From Priapulus caudatus (lineage: Eukaryota > Priapulida > Priapulimorpha > Priapulimorphida > Priapulidae), in assembly GCF_000485595.1 (NCBI RefSeq), contig NW_014577176.1, positions 246,539 to 278,612 on the forward strand: DNA of 32,074 bases, read 5' to 3'. Below, piece by piece: positions 21,458 to 31,907 of the stretch; the first letter of the stretch is position 1; every line of letters starts with the position of its first letter. Both the position numbers and the translations under genes were made by a program. The notes under the pieces are model-generated. The model was not told the origin of the DNA and made no database searches. It saw nothing but the letters and a program-made list of their open reading frames with translations.

Positions 21458-22666
21458 GAGGGTCATGTCGGGAAATGAAAGGAAGAGTCGAAAACAACCA
21501 TACTATATTTATGGCTTCTAATGACAGTGTCGAGCGTAGAGTGGTGAGTGGAATGAAGAAAATTTAACACGGTTCTCACGGTAACGCGTACAAATGGCGA
21601 GTGCAGCGTCAACCCGTGGCAGCGGCGCGGCAGGTGTCAGCGTGCATCGTGTGATAGATGAAGTAAGACTGCGGAGCGGGTAGAACGAAGCAACGACACA
21701 ACAACCACGAAGATAAACGAGAAGAGAAGACGAGAGGTGTGGGCGGGACGAAGGAAAAGATCCGAAGTATAAGACGACGAGGATAAAACCACAGAGAGAC
21801 ACGCCGACGTGATTTCATTGCGAACGAGCAGAAGCGGTTCCATCTGAATTTACGTCGCATTCAGACAGCCGGTATGCGCATGCGCAACGACCCACCATCT
21901 TTCGAGGCTCTTGACCAGCTAAAAGATTTCCTCGGGTCCTCTAATATAATTGATCTTTTTGTTGGCCATCGCAGTGAACGGAAATAAGGAGGCATGATCA
22001 CATCGCCTTAATTACGCGATTACCAGCTTTTATTTCTGATGTCCTCTAATGGGCAGCAGCTAATTATGGCAATTTTCGAACACACGCATACATTCTTGAC
22101 TCCCGCGCTTTCGCTGGTTCGTGTGTTTCCTGGTTTATTCACCACCGTGTGCGGTGTTTGTCCGAGACAAGACCATCGCTGCTAACACGATATCGCGTGT
22201 CTGACAGCAAACAACGAAGCGAAACACGCGCGACATGTACGAAACATACTTGTATAATTCAACGCGTGGCTATACAGTAACCCGTAAAAATCGCGAGCAA
22301 AGCTATCACGCTTTGGTATACGGGTTGTATATTGGCAAAGCTAACCCGCTGAGGTTACAATTTGTTATTTAACTAAAGTAGAAATGTCTTTAATCATTGC
22401 GCTGTTAAAACTCGTTTTGAGTTCTTATGTACAAATGATTGACTGCAGGGACTGACTGCCGCGTAGGTGCAAATGCGTAGACGACGCTGAGGTAGCTCAG
22501 GTAGGAATCTGTCATCACTGACCTGTCCCCTGAGGTTAACGCGGCAGAGTAGAATTAGCGGTTGCGCGGTAGGTGTCCGGTGTCGGCGTCTCTCTCATGT
22601 GTACAGACCTGCCCCCGTGCCGTCACACTTGCTTCCTAATGTTAGCTGTTGCTCTACATGCTAGCC
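21458..22666. other. Unique stretch; no gene seen
   Basis: A purine-rich, then mixed sequence. Frames up to 94 codons on minus at 21518-21860 are Ser/Arg/Leu-rich shadows of the purine bias. A small hairpin at about 22282-22327 pairs AACCCGTA with TACGGGTT and CAAAGC with GCTTTG; its meaning is unknown. No splice-consistent exons were recognised. Confidence 0.55.
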
Positions 22667-22674
22667 TCTACATA

Positions 22675-23081
22675 CACAGGCACTTGGAACGTCTCAATAA
22701 AAAAAAGAAGGTAAATAAACACGAAATGTACCAAAGTAACAGTCTTATTACTCCTAATGTTTCTCTACTTTATTTCGCTTATAATCACCTGTAAATGCCG
22801 GTCAAATGCTCATCTGCAACACACAAGTACACCGCACGACCGCCATGTGCACAAACAACATGAAAAAGAGATTATGAATGATCTCTTATTCATGTTTGTC
22901 AACGCAGCACAGGGCGGGCGTGCGGTGTACTTGTGTGTTGCAGATGAGCATTAGACCGGCATTTACAGGTGATTATAGGCGAAATAGAGTAGAGAAACAT
23001 TAAGAGTAATAAGACTTCACTTTGGTACAATTTCGTGTTTATTTACCTTTTTTTTTTATTGAGACGTTCCAAGTGCCTGTG
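22675..23081. mobile_element. 407-bp foldback element with ~200-bp inverted arms and 8-bp target duplication
   Basis: Arms at 22675-22872 and 22881-23081 are reverse complements at roughly 90 % identity, separated by only 8 nt. The ends read CACAGGCACTTGG and CCAAGTGCCTGTG. TCTACATA precedes the left end (22667-22674) and follows the right end (23082-23089), a perfect 8-bp duplication typical of hAT-type insertion. There is no transposase frame; the 73-codon frame in the left arm is not supported. If transcribed it would fold into a long hairpin RNA. Confidence 0.85.
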
Positions 23082-23179
23082 TCTACATACCTACTAGCCT
23101 ATGATATGATGTGATGTGATAGCTGCTGAGATTGCGCCTAAAGTGAAAATTGTGAACCCGAAGCAAAACCAGCTTACGT

Positions 23180-23735
23180 AAATGGAGACGAGAGTGAGAG
23201 GGAGGGAGAGAGGTAGAAAGAGAGAGCAAGAGAAAGAGAAAGAGAAAGAGAGAGAGCAGACGAGAGAGAGAGAGAGAGAGAGATTGTGTGCGTGCGTGCG
23301 CTGCGTGCTGCGTGCGTGCGATGCGCGCGCGCGCGTGCGCTGTGTGCTGTGTGTTGTGTGTGTGTGTGTGTGTGTGTGTAAGTGCTGGTGCTGTGTGTGC
23401 CGAGGCGGGGTGTGGTGTTGTGTGTTGTGGGCTGTTGGTGTGGTGTGTGTGTGTGTGTGCTGTGCGGCTGTGTAATGTGTCGTGTGTTGTGTGTGTGTGC
23501 TGTCGTTGCTGTGTGTGTGTGCAGAGAGCAGAGAGAGAGAGAGGAGAGAGAGAGAGACGATGCACCGATGAGAGAGAGATGAGAGTCAGAGAGAAGAGGA
23601 AGAGAGAGAGAGACAGACGAGAGTAGAGAGAGTCAGAGAGAGATGAGAGAGAGAGAGAGGAGAGAGAGAGAGATGAGAGGAGAGAGACCGAGCAGAGAGC
23701 ACGAGAGAGAGAGAGAGAGAGGGAGAGAGACGACT
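23180..23735. repeat. Composite (GA)n, (GT)n, (GA)n simple repeat
   Basis: A GA-rich tract (about 23180-23283) is followed by GT/GC-rich repeats (about 23284-23522) and a second GA-rich tract (about 23523-23732). The long Ser/Leu/His/Thr frame on minus (23083-23772) and the Cys/Val frames on plus are simple-repeat artefacts. Confidence 0.93.
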
Positions 23736-25449
23736 TACAGTATAATAAGATGTTATCTGCCGGATCTGCCACCGCGTTTTGTCGGAAAGTTTATAACATT
23801 AAAAAATATACTCGAAATGCTGCATTGCGATTACAATAGGAATAAAGCGGAGTCATGTGGAGTCAATGAAACAACCAACGTTATAAATAAACGATGGGAC
23901 ATGCTATAGATCGCACGCATTAGTCTACATTTATTATATTTTCTGACGCACCATCAAATCCAACCCTATAAAAATATGTTTGGTGCAAAGCAGAAGGAAT
24001 GTGTGATGGCAGGAGGGATAAGAACCGGTGTACACGGCAAGGGCGATAACACGCGAGTGCATCAATAGATCAATAAACATGAAGACAGAGTGAGGCGCGC
24101 AATAACATTGATTTTCTATCAATAGAATCAATGTTTCTATACTGTTTAGTATGCTTACATCTATCTGTCGACGTCCCTGCATGCGACGAGACTGCTAATA
24201 CGTGAGGTCAACGAGCAGTTACACTACTTAGCAAAACTATATATAAAAATATGAAATTGATGTGTGCCTTCTGTTCCGAGCCTCGATGTCTGTCGGCAAG
24301 TCTTCTCACTGTTTCTTCACTGGGATTTGGACGCCACCATGAGAACCACCGAGTGCGATCATGATCTATAGCCGGCCATTCTTCATGTTATAAGTCTTCC
24401 AAGCAAACGGGGGGAACGTGTGGGGCTTGTCTGGTGATGCGTATCTTCGTAAGTCGCGGCTCCAACCGCGTGCGCTATACTCTCTACCTATAACCCCCCA
24501 GATGCTAAACCGCACGTTCTAAAACGGGTTTTTTACGACGATACGCTTCTAGAGAGAACAACGCAGCTTCGGAATAGTGTGCCGCAAACGTCGTTCAGGA
24601 CATCTTAACGTCACATTGAGTATCACTAACATGGGTTTAACTAGCCGCATGAGCTGCTAAAGTCGATCGTAAGACATTGTTTAGCTGCGAAGGTATATGG
24701 GGCACGAGGACTCTCATAATACGGCCCTCATATCTACGTCACCTACAAAATCTATTACACACCGTCTTGTATTATAATACAAACATTATAAGTAACAAGT
24801 GTCGCAGTACGACAGGGCTCATCTGGTGTCTGGTGTTCTGTTGATATATTCATTTGTGCATAGCAACACGTCTTATACATAAGTCTTCTTTATTCTTGTT
24901 TGACTTTCGTAGCCAATTGGAACAAATATATCAGCTACACTTTCGCACCCACCTAATCTCTATGCATTGCAGACACATGTGCATTGCAGGTTGGCAGGCA
25001 ACAATTATGATTAGAAGCGTGCCAGCCGTGGGCTGGCCCGTGTTTTTGCCTACCAACACGAGCATTCACTGATTCAGCCTTCAGGGTGCTATAGACAGAC
25101 TGCTTTAGAAAATGATATGATTTAAGGAGCGTAAACCTTGTTCAACAAACATTTGCCTTTGCAATTAAACTGTGCAACTGTAGCCTCACATTCACACAGG
25201 TATGGGCTCTAATAATAGCAAAAGCAGTTAAGTCCTTTGTTAACAGTCAACAAATCAATGTTTAACCCTCCTATTGAGGGTCAAAAGGTTATCCGACACT
25301 TACTCTTTGCATGTCAGCGGAAAGTACATTTAATGGTCCTTTCAATAAAGTGATAAAAATGGTAGGTCAGCGCTGAAACAAAAAAGTTTTTCAATTGCTC
25401 CGTCACACCATGTCCTCAGAAAATGTCTAAAATCTGCCCTGTGCCCCAT

Positions 25450-25469
25450 TGATCTTTGACCTGTGACCT
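25450..25469 (+). promoter_or_regulatory. Triple nuclear-receptor half-site, DR1 spacing (first)
   Basis: TGATCT, TGACCT and TGACCT follow one another with one base between each, giving two overlapping DR1 sites of the kind bound by RXR/HNF4/COUP-type receptors. It sits in a probable repeat, so function is uncertain. Confidence 0.45.
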
Positions 25470-25623
25470 CCAATTTCGGCACAGTGATGGCTTTTCCTAC
25501 CATGATGCTATACACCGACTATCACGAGCCTAGGTCGATCCGCTTAAATTTGTGCCGCAATTCTGCATGAACTCCCTATACCTTAAGTTAAGGAGGGAAT
25601 TTTCCCCCTTCTTTTACACCTCT

Positions 25624-25643
25624 TGACCTTTGATCTTTGACCC
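25624..25643 (+). promoter_or_regulatory. Triple nuclear-receptor half-site, DR1 spacing (second)
   Basis: TGACCT, TGATCT and TGACCC are spaced by single bases, 155 bp after the last half-site of the first cluster. The pair may be repeat-derived rather than selected. Confidence 0.45.
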
Positions 25644-26492
25644 CCAGCTTTGACATCCCAACTCGTTTTCGGATTCCCCCCCCCCCACGTCCCAATATCG
25701 TAACCGTACGTCGAGCCAACTGTTGACGGACAGACGCACGCACGGACGGCCGGACAGACAATCATGCGATTCTACAAGCTGCACCTGACTACGTCAGATG
25801 AGCTAAAAATATGGCATGATGGTATATATTACAAAATGAAATACCAATGAGAATTTTTGCTCGATTCAATAAATTGTATTTTATTTCCACAACAGCAGAT
25901 AACTGGACTTACCAAACGCAGGCACAGCAATGACAGAAGATTCTACCAATTCATCTTTATCTTACGTGAATTCACTGTGCAATCGACTGAATATCAGCTA
26001 CATATTACATAGAGTGTCTACGTCTTTGAGCTTATTTATTATAATCTCATGCATGGATTTACTTGCTAACGCCACACTGATCTATAGCATGCTAATAACA
26101 GCTTATAACTAAAGCATAGAATCTATCGTCGTCAGACATCTAATTCGCGTGATTTGCTGATTGATCTTTATATATAACATCATAACTCTGCAGGAGCTAT
26201 TAAGTAATGACCTTGATTGTAACTACATCTAGATTGTAAACTTCATTATAATCAGAAAACTGCAATGCAAGTTAAAACTACCATTTAGCCGTTTAAGCGA
26301 CTAACGACAACAATTTGACTTCTGAAGACAATACATCATTTATCACAGCTTCTGAAAAGTAACAATATAACATCCCTCAACAATAAAATCTGAAAAAAAT
26401 TTCAACAACATAAAATCAATTAACAGCCAATCATAAGTGTATTATAGATATACTAGAAAAAATTGTGTCGATGTGTTGGATATGAATGTAAA

Positions 26493-28275
26493 TCACAGCT
26501 TGGATGTCAGGTGGCTTCGGTGCTCCAGAGCCTTGACCACAAGTTCTGCAGCCTCGCGGGCCACGCCCCATTGTACCGTGAAACCTGATCCACCGTGACC
26601 GTAGTTATGCACCACCTGTTGACAACGACAACAAGCATTAAATAGACAACTAAATATGTGGTAGATGTGGAACACCTAACTTTCTTCGGCTCTAATAAAT
26701 CACCCTCAATATTTTCTATACACACCTTTACTACTACAGAAAATTAATATGAAGAACTTAATATTGAGAGTAATAATTAAGAGATTGAAAAATTTATAGA
26801 AAAAAACAATAAGAAACACAATAATGCGGTATGAAATAGATGGGCTAAACAACTGTCCAAGGTGATTCAGTGTTACCGTACTCATTTCGTATTGACCTCT
26901 TTTTGCAGATAAATCTACCTACGAAACACGACCGAATGGTTTTGGATAAGGGATTGTGGATATGTAGTCAATCGTGCCCATTGTTTAAAGATCAAATGTG
27001 CAATCTACAGTGACACTATTATTGTAATGTAAACATGTGCAAACAGACCAACCTTGATGTCCCCCGCAGCAGATTTCAACGTTTCCATCTCGAGTCTAAC
27101 CGTCGGGCGAAACGGTCGCAATCCCACTGCTTCCCTCACCACCTTAGCATCCTAGAGAAATATAGATGTATGAGGCATCAATAGGAAGCTCTGTAGCAGT
27201 AACTCATCTTGAGGATTCTACCCATCACTGCATCACACCATTCATGATCTACACGAGTCAATCAAACAGAAATCTATGTGGATTTTGTTCTCAAATCTGG
27301 TGATTATTTTCCAGAGAATTCCAGGAGACCTTCAGACTTGGGAGAACGTTGCAGCAGTTTCTCCATATCCTCTGTGACACTTCGGCATCCGGTGTCGTGT
27401 TCCACGCCCCTTTCACACCTGTTCCACCCAAGGTAACTATTTCAACCCTACAAGAAAATTAGCAACACAGTTCAACAACCACATCATGAGTTCATAACAA
27501 CTGTAACTACTATGACAAGCTCTAACTATTTACGTTCTGTAACTAATGTCGCTGATCTAGATCAAACTAAGCATTTATATAAAACACAGCCAATCTTCCT
27601 CTAAGTCATCTATAGGTTAGCTTTGTTTCGTGATTACCCAATCAATTTGCAGTAATGCCTGATTTACGATAACCTGATGTTAATGATAACTCGGATTTCA
27701 GATATTTGGCCCTAAGGTATGCTCAGGAAAAGATAAATTTGCTTTTACAGAAATTTTTTCAAATGGATTAACAGGTTTTTCTGCTAAAATTATTTGTGTG
27801 CTCAATCACTGTCAATAAAATTTATGTTTTACATCAGCAACCAGTTTTTGAAACGCCAAGCGGCCAGCATGGAAATGTGCCACTAGGGTGTTAAACAGCT
27901 TAATTATTATCCCGATAGAAAACACCTACACGCGCAGTGTGTATGGAACGTGTATTGAACACCAGCAATCAGTGCTCCGTGTTCATGCAGTATACACCAG
28001 TTACTTTGTACTCATTCTTGTTCTGAACTCCCTTTTCCTCTCCAAGAATGATTTATTATCAAGTTACCTTGATCTGATTACATTTAATAATTAAATAATA
28101 ATCAATATCACATCATGTGTTTGACACTGTTTAGTTATATTAAACAACTGTGCTTGTCATAGGGGAGACTGGGGGATTACCTATTGCCTTTTGCTGCAAA
28201 TCCACTACTTTCTTAGCACAAGGTATGACTGCGACACTTGCCTTCTTTGTGTATGTATGTATATATATATATATA

Positions 28276-28308
<33 letters not shown>

Positions 28309-31300
28309 ATTAGGTTTACAGCATATTGAATATCATTAAGTTTAGAGGAAGACTTGTGTTTGGCTAGAGGGCAGACCTACCCAGGAACGATATAAGTATC
28401 CACAGTGGCAGATGTTGACATTAAAAAATTCTTCACCCAGGGTGCTATAACCTGCAAGAATGATCGAATTTAACACAGCAAAGATGCACCACAGTTGATG
28501 CAGAGGGGTGGCCACTACCATCCCAAGCCAGTTACGAACAATATCCATGCATGTCATACACCTGCCACTGTAAAAAAAATTAAAGCTCTTGTTCTAAAGC
28601 TCCTGTAAAAACAAATAAAATGTACAACATTTGAACGCAGGCATTGGTGGATCCAAGAATGAGGTGTTTTCCGAGGTGCTATAAAATCTGCTATTTCATT
28701 CTGCTCATGATGTGGCACTCACTAGATTGAGTAATAATAAGGAAAATGACATCACAATAGCAGCATTGGCAGCAGACAATGTTAGATTTCCTTATTATAT
28801 TTCAACAAAGTTTATTACTTTGAAAATAATCTGTAAATGAATATGGGAATTGGCATACGTCCGTTGGGGTGTAAATTGCACATTTCTGAGAGATGGACAT
28901 TTCTCAGTCTCGTCACAATTTAAAGCTTGATTATGACTTACATACAGTACATGCCACAACCTTTCCTTCATCGATCCAACAATCAAAGCAACTATAAAGT
29001 CAGCAAACGATTGGTCTACTCTTGGTCATGACCCAAAAATGAAATGAAAACCAGAGTAAAACTTGGATTCAGCAGACGAATTCTATCAAACAACTGAAGT
29101 GATGGAGGGAGACAGGGTGAAGGCAGCTGGGTGTACGTCGCTTAGATTTTGGTTCTGAGATGGATTTGCTGTGGCATTCGGTTGCAAGTTCAAAAAGTTT
29201 TTTCTTACCCTGGAAACATTACAACGCGCACATCCAACTTAGCTTTAGTCTGGTCAATGAGGAAATGTGTCAACCAAGGAGCCTTAACCTAAAATATACA
29301 TGCTTATATGCATTTCAATCTATAGGCGATATAATGCATGTCAGTTATATAAGGTCAGTTATGTAAGTAAACCTAACATGGTGTATTATAGAATAGGCAA
29401 AACCTGTTTCAGAACTTTAAAGACCATTATTTGCATGGTCATCGTAAAAGGTTGCCAATGACCATGTCAAATAACCTTAAAAAAAGGGGGGGCTGACTTA
29501 TGCTGAAAGTGTAGGCCAAAAATTTATTTTAAAGGTAGAAAAATTGGTTACGTTAGGTACTGCGTTTTCCTCACACACCTACAACAAACTATATATACAT
29601 ACTTTAAGGACATGTCCTTGCACTGGTTCAACAGAGGAATCATTGGCCAGCTTTCTAGCACCGAGTCCTGTGCAATTCACGATAACATCAAACGGAAAAG
29701 CAACCTGTATATAATGAGTATAAGAATAAGACAAGGAAAATAGTAATTAATTCATTCTGTAGTGTAGAAATAATTAGGGTCTAAGATAAAATATTGCTTG
29801 TTTCCCCTTTACCGACCGACTCGCCAAAACGCCGCTACTTGACACATTTTATTGGCCGATTAAAACAAAACACAAATTATTTCGTTTTGCTAAAAAAAAA
29901 TCAAATTCGTTCTGCAAAAACATATACACAAAACAGAATATACAATATACATACACACATCTTGTCAAAACAAAATAAAAAAGATTTTTCACCTACCTAC
30001 CTACTCGGTACCCCGAGAGGCAAATAGGTAAAGGGGAAACAAAAAAATTTTTAAGGGTGGCCTAACATGCTAAATAATATGCTAATATCTTTCATTTTTA
30101 AATTCATTGTACCTGTTCAAAGTTTTTTACAGACATTTTTATCATGCTTCCTCCCTCCTGATGAAACCTAAAATTAAAAATATTAAATGATATATATACA
30201 CACATACATAGACCTTGTCTGCAAAAGCATCAGTTCAGATGCTAACTCCATATGCTTGTATATGTATGTATTGAAATATATTATCAAAGATCAACTGTAC
30301 ATATCATAGTACAAATGTATTACCTTTTAATAAGCCACTTCATGTAATGTGGTGGATGAGCAAGAATTGTTGAATATGACCAGCCAGAGCTATATGAATA
30401 TATATAATAATTTATACACATATATAATATATTTGAAATGATGAGTATAGCTGCATGACATTCAAATTTTTTTAATTATAAAGCATTTATCAAAGAGTAA
30501 TTATCCAAACGCAGGACAAGAAGCAAAAATGCAAGCATTACATTAATGAGTGTACAACATGTTTATACCATGTGCCTATTAAAATGCATACCTGTGGGGA
30601 GGTAGGAATTTCTTAGCATTATCATCAGCTGTCAGGATCCGAAAGTTAAAAACAATGTCTGACCAAAACGGAACCTATCAAATCAGGTTAAAATTCATCA
30701 TTAGCATATCCTCGATCCCCTACCACGAGTCAATCTACACCGTGTGAGTCATCCTCACAAGTGTCACTGAGAGGAAGTACAATTATAAAACGGTTTCCAT
30801 TTATGCTCCCTTTGTGTTAGGATATCAATCAAAAGGGAACAAAACGTCACAATGAAAAGGAATTTAAGCGCAGTTCTTTAATTTTTGCCATCATTATAGG
30901 TAATGTAGCACCTTAACATCCATGTCTTCATTAAACAGCTGATATCCACTAATTAGCTGGATTCCACATTCTCCTGCTAATTCACCCATAAGCATTTCTG
31001 CATAATGCTCGAACGTTTCCGTTGCCCACTTCCTAAAAAGAAAAATACGATGCATTGTGGTGATAATTAATTCTCAGATAGTAGTGCTGCTTCAAGCACT
31101 TTTATCTGTGCTCGACGGTATACTTCCCATCCCCTTTCCCAAACAACATGTTTTGGATATAACTACCCAAACCCTAATTATAATATAACTGCGCGCCCTT
31201 GAAACTAAAATTGCCGAGTCACCAGCATAATGCAATAAAATAATTACAACAAAATCATAATGCCAACTGCAATATTTTCTAACCAATCCGAATTTTTCTC

Positions 31301-31575
31301 TTGTCTCATTCATTTTGAACACATTTGGTACCCGGTAGTGCATAGAGCAAGCAAAATTGCATGTATAACTCTGAGTATAACCACCTTTGCAATGACACAT
31401 CAGTATTTCCTAGTATGTGTGGCTCCCAAATTCCTGCCGCGACATCACTTGTAAGATTCGGAGAGAACTCTTCTGCAATAATAGTCACTCTGGCTGTAGG
31501 AATTCTCTTCTGGATATTTACAGCTGTAGAAAGACCAATAACACCTGCACCAATAACGCAAATTTTCGGTTCCAT
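26493..31575 (-). CDS. DDO: Peroxisomal D-aspartate / D-amino-acid oxidase, 10 coding exons
   Basis: Ten minus-strand exons join in frame into 342 residues: 31385-31575, 30912-31032, 30592-30674, 30324-30389, 30113-30167, 29603-29704, 28381-28451, 27330-27447, 27053-27151 and 26493-26615. All introns are GT-AG. The enzyme is an FAD flavoprotein that deaminates D-amino acids to 2-oxo acids, ammonia and hydrogen peroxide in peroxisomes. Visible features are GAGVIG (9-14, FAD-binding GxGxxG), TSDVAAG (42-48), [11 protein letters not shown] (181-191), APWVKNF (209-215), TYIVPG with Tyr226, VTLGGTG (234-240), [10 protein letters not shown] (279-288, substrate Arg expected at 281), the family signature [10 protein letters not shown] (304-313) and the peroxisomal signal SKL at the end. 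Length and most motifs favour DDO over DAO. However, the two arginines tied to acidic-substrate preference in mammalian DDO (216 and 237) are Met217 and Gly240 here, so the substrate is uncertain. Confidence 0.95.
28255..28307. repeat. (TA)n(TTA)n microsatellite in an oxidase intron
   Basis: A TA run followed by TTA units lies in the intron between the exons at 28381-28451 and 27330-27447. No other role is visible. Confidence 0.92.
29798..30042. mobile_element. 245-bp MITE-like element in an oxidase intron, 16-bp perfect inverted repeats
   Basis: TTGTTTCCCCTTTACC at 29798-29813 is the exact reverse complement of 30027-30042. The element lies between the exons at 30113-30167 and 29603-29704 and has no transposase. 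I could not define a target-site duplication, so the superfamily is open. The 77-codon frame across it is not supported. Confidence 0.75.
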
Positions 31576-31675
31576 GACTTCAATCCAACATCTGAAAAAT
31601 GAGACGATAATATATATGATTATGAGCGCGATTGCCAAGTTTAGTCGCTGGTGCTGGTAAACGTGTGCGTTTCAC
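31576..31675 (-). promoter_or_regulatory. Oxidase 5' UTR with a probable intron
   Basis: Sixteen bases upstream of the start codon the minus strand reads CTCATTTTTCAG, a good acceptor at 31592. A donor-like TCAG|GTGAAA lies at about 31675. An untranslated first exon starting above 31676 is therefore likely. An alternative upstream ATG in the same open frame would add residues that do not fit the family. Confidence 0.5.
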
Positions 31676-31766
31676 CTGATACAGTTCAAAGTGCAACTAC
31701 GAAAAACTTTTTTTCTCGCTATCAGAGTGTGCTCGTAGATAGCTCTAGTACTATAGGCCGCGTACA

Positions 31767-31781
31767 GTTGCCACTGGCAAC
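31767..31781. promoter_or_regulatory. RFX X-box GTTGCC-ACT-GGCAAC
   Basis: The two half-sites are perfect inverted copies with a 3-bp spacer, fitting GTNRCC(0-3)RGYAAC. X-boxes are bound by RFX factors and are frequent in promoters of cilium genes. The site lies between the divergent oxidase gene and the repeat-protein frame, about 130 bp from the latter's ATG. Confidence 0.6.
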
Positions 31782-31881
31782 GGCAGTAGGGTTTGTCTAT
31801 ATTCAGGCCGGTACAGGAGATAATTTGCATATTTTATCACGTGGTTTGTGTTATAACCAATCGGATGTAATCGCGTGTTCG

Positions 31882-31889
31882 TGACGTCA
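31882..31889. promoter_or_regulatory. Perfect CRE, TGACGTCA
   Basis: A full palindromic cAMP-response element inside GTGACGTCAC, 18 bp before the ATG at 31908 and about 200 bp from the likely oxidase 5' exon. CREs of this type are common in CpG-type and bidirectional promoters. Confidence 0.6.
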
Positions 31890-31907
31890 CTTCCAGCTGT
31901 GAAGAAG

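Larger units (their letters stand above)
23736..26492. other. Unique and repeat-derived DNA downstream of the oxidase gene; no gene seen
   Basis: No splice-consistent exons or conserved motifs were found on either strand. About 25260-25800 has the look of an old interspersed repeat: CCTTTGACC-type blocks, a C-rich run and a closing GACGGACAGACGCACG-type segment, which is typical of degenerate invertebrate repeats. Small frames (60-82 codons) at 23934-24182, 24854-25072 and 25930-26112 lack any identifiable feature. A bulged hairpin pairs AACATTGATT with AATCAATGTT at 24104-24135. Confidence 0.5.

Noticed and set aside
22573-22954. Two small plus-strand frames within the foldback element
   Set aside because: They overlap the inverted arms, have no homology I recognise, and are explained by the element.
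23083-23772. 229-codon Ser/Leu/His/Thr frame on minus
   Set aside because: It lies almost wholly in GA/GT simple repeats and has no domain or splice support.
24410-24490. tRNA-like run with GC-paired segments
   Set aside because: No B-box (GGTTCRANNCC) and no acceptor-stem pairing could be found.
31576-31638. Upstream in-frame ATG extending the oxidase by 21 residues
   Set aside because: A good splice acceptor at 31592 separates it, and the family start matches [11 protein letters not shown] at 31575.
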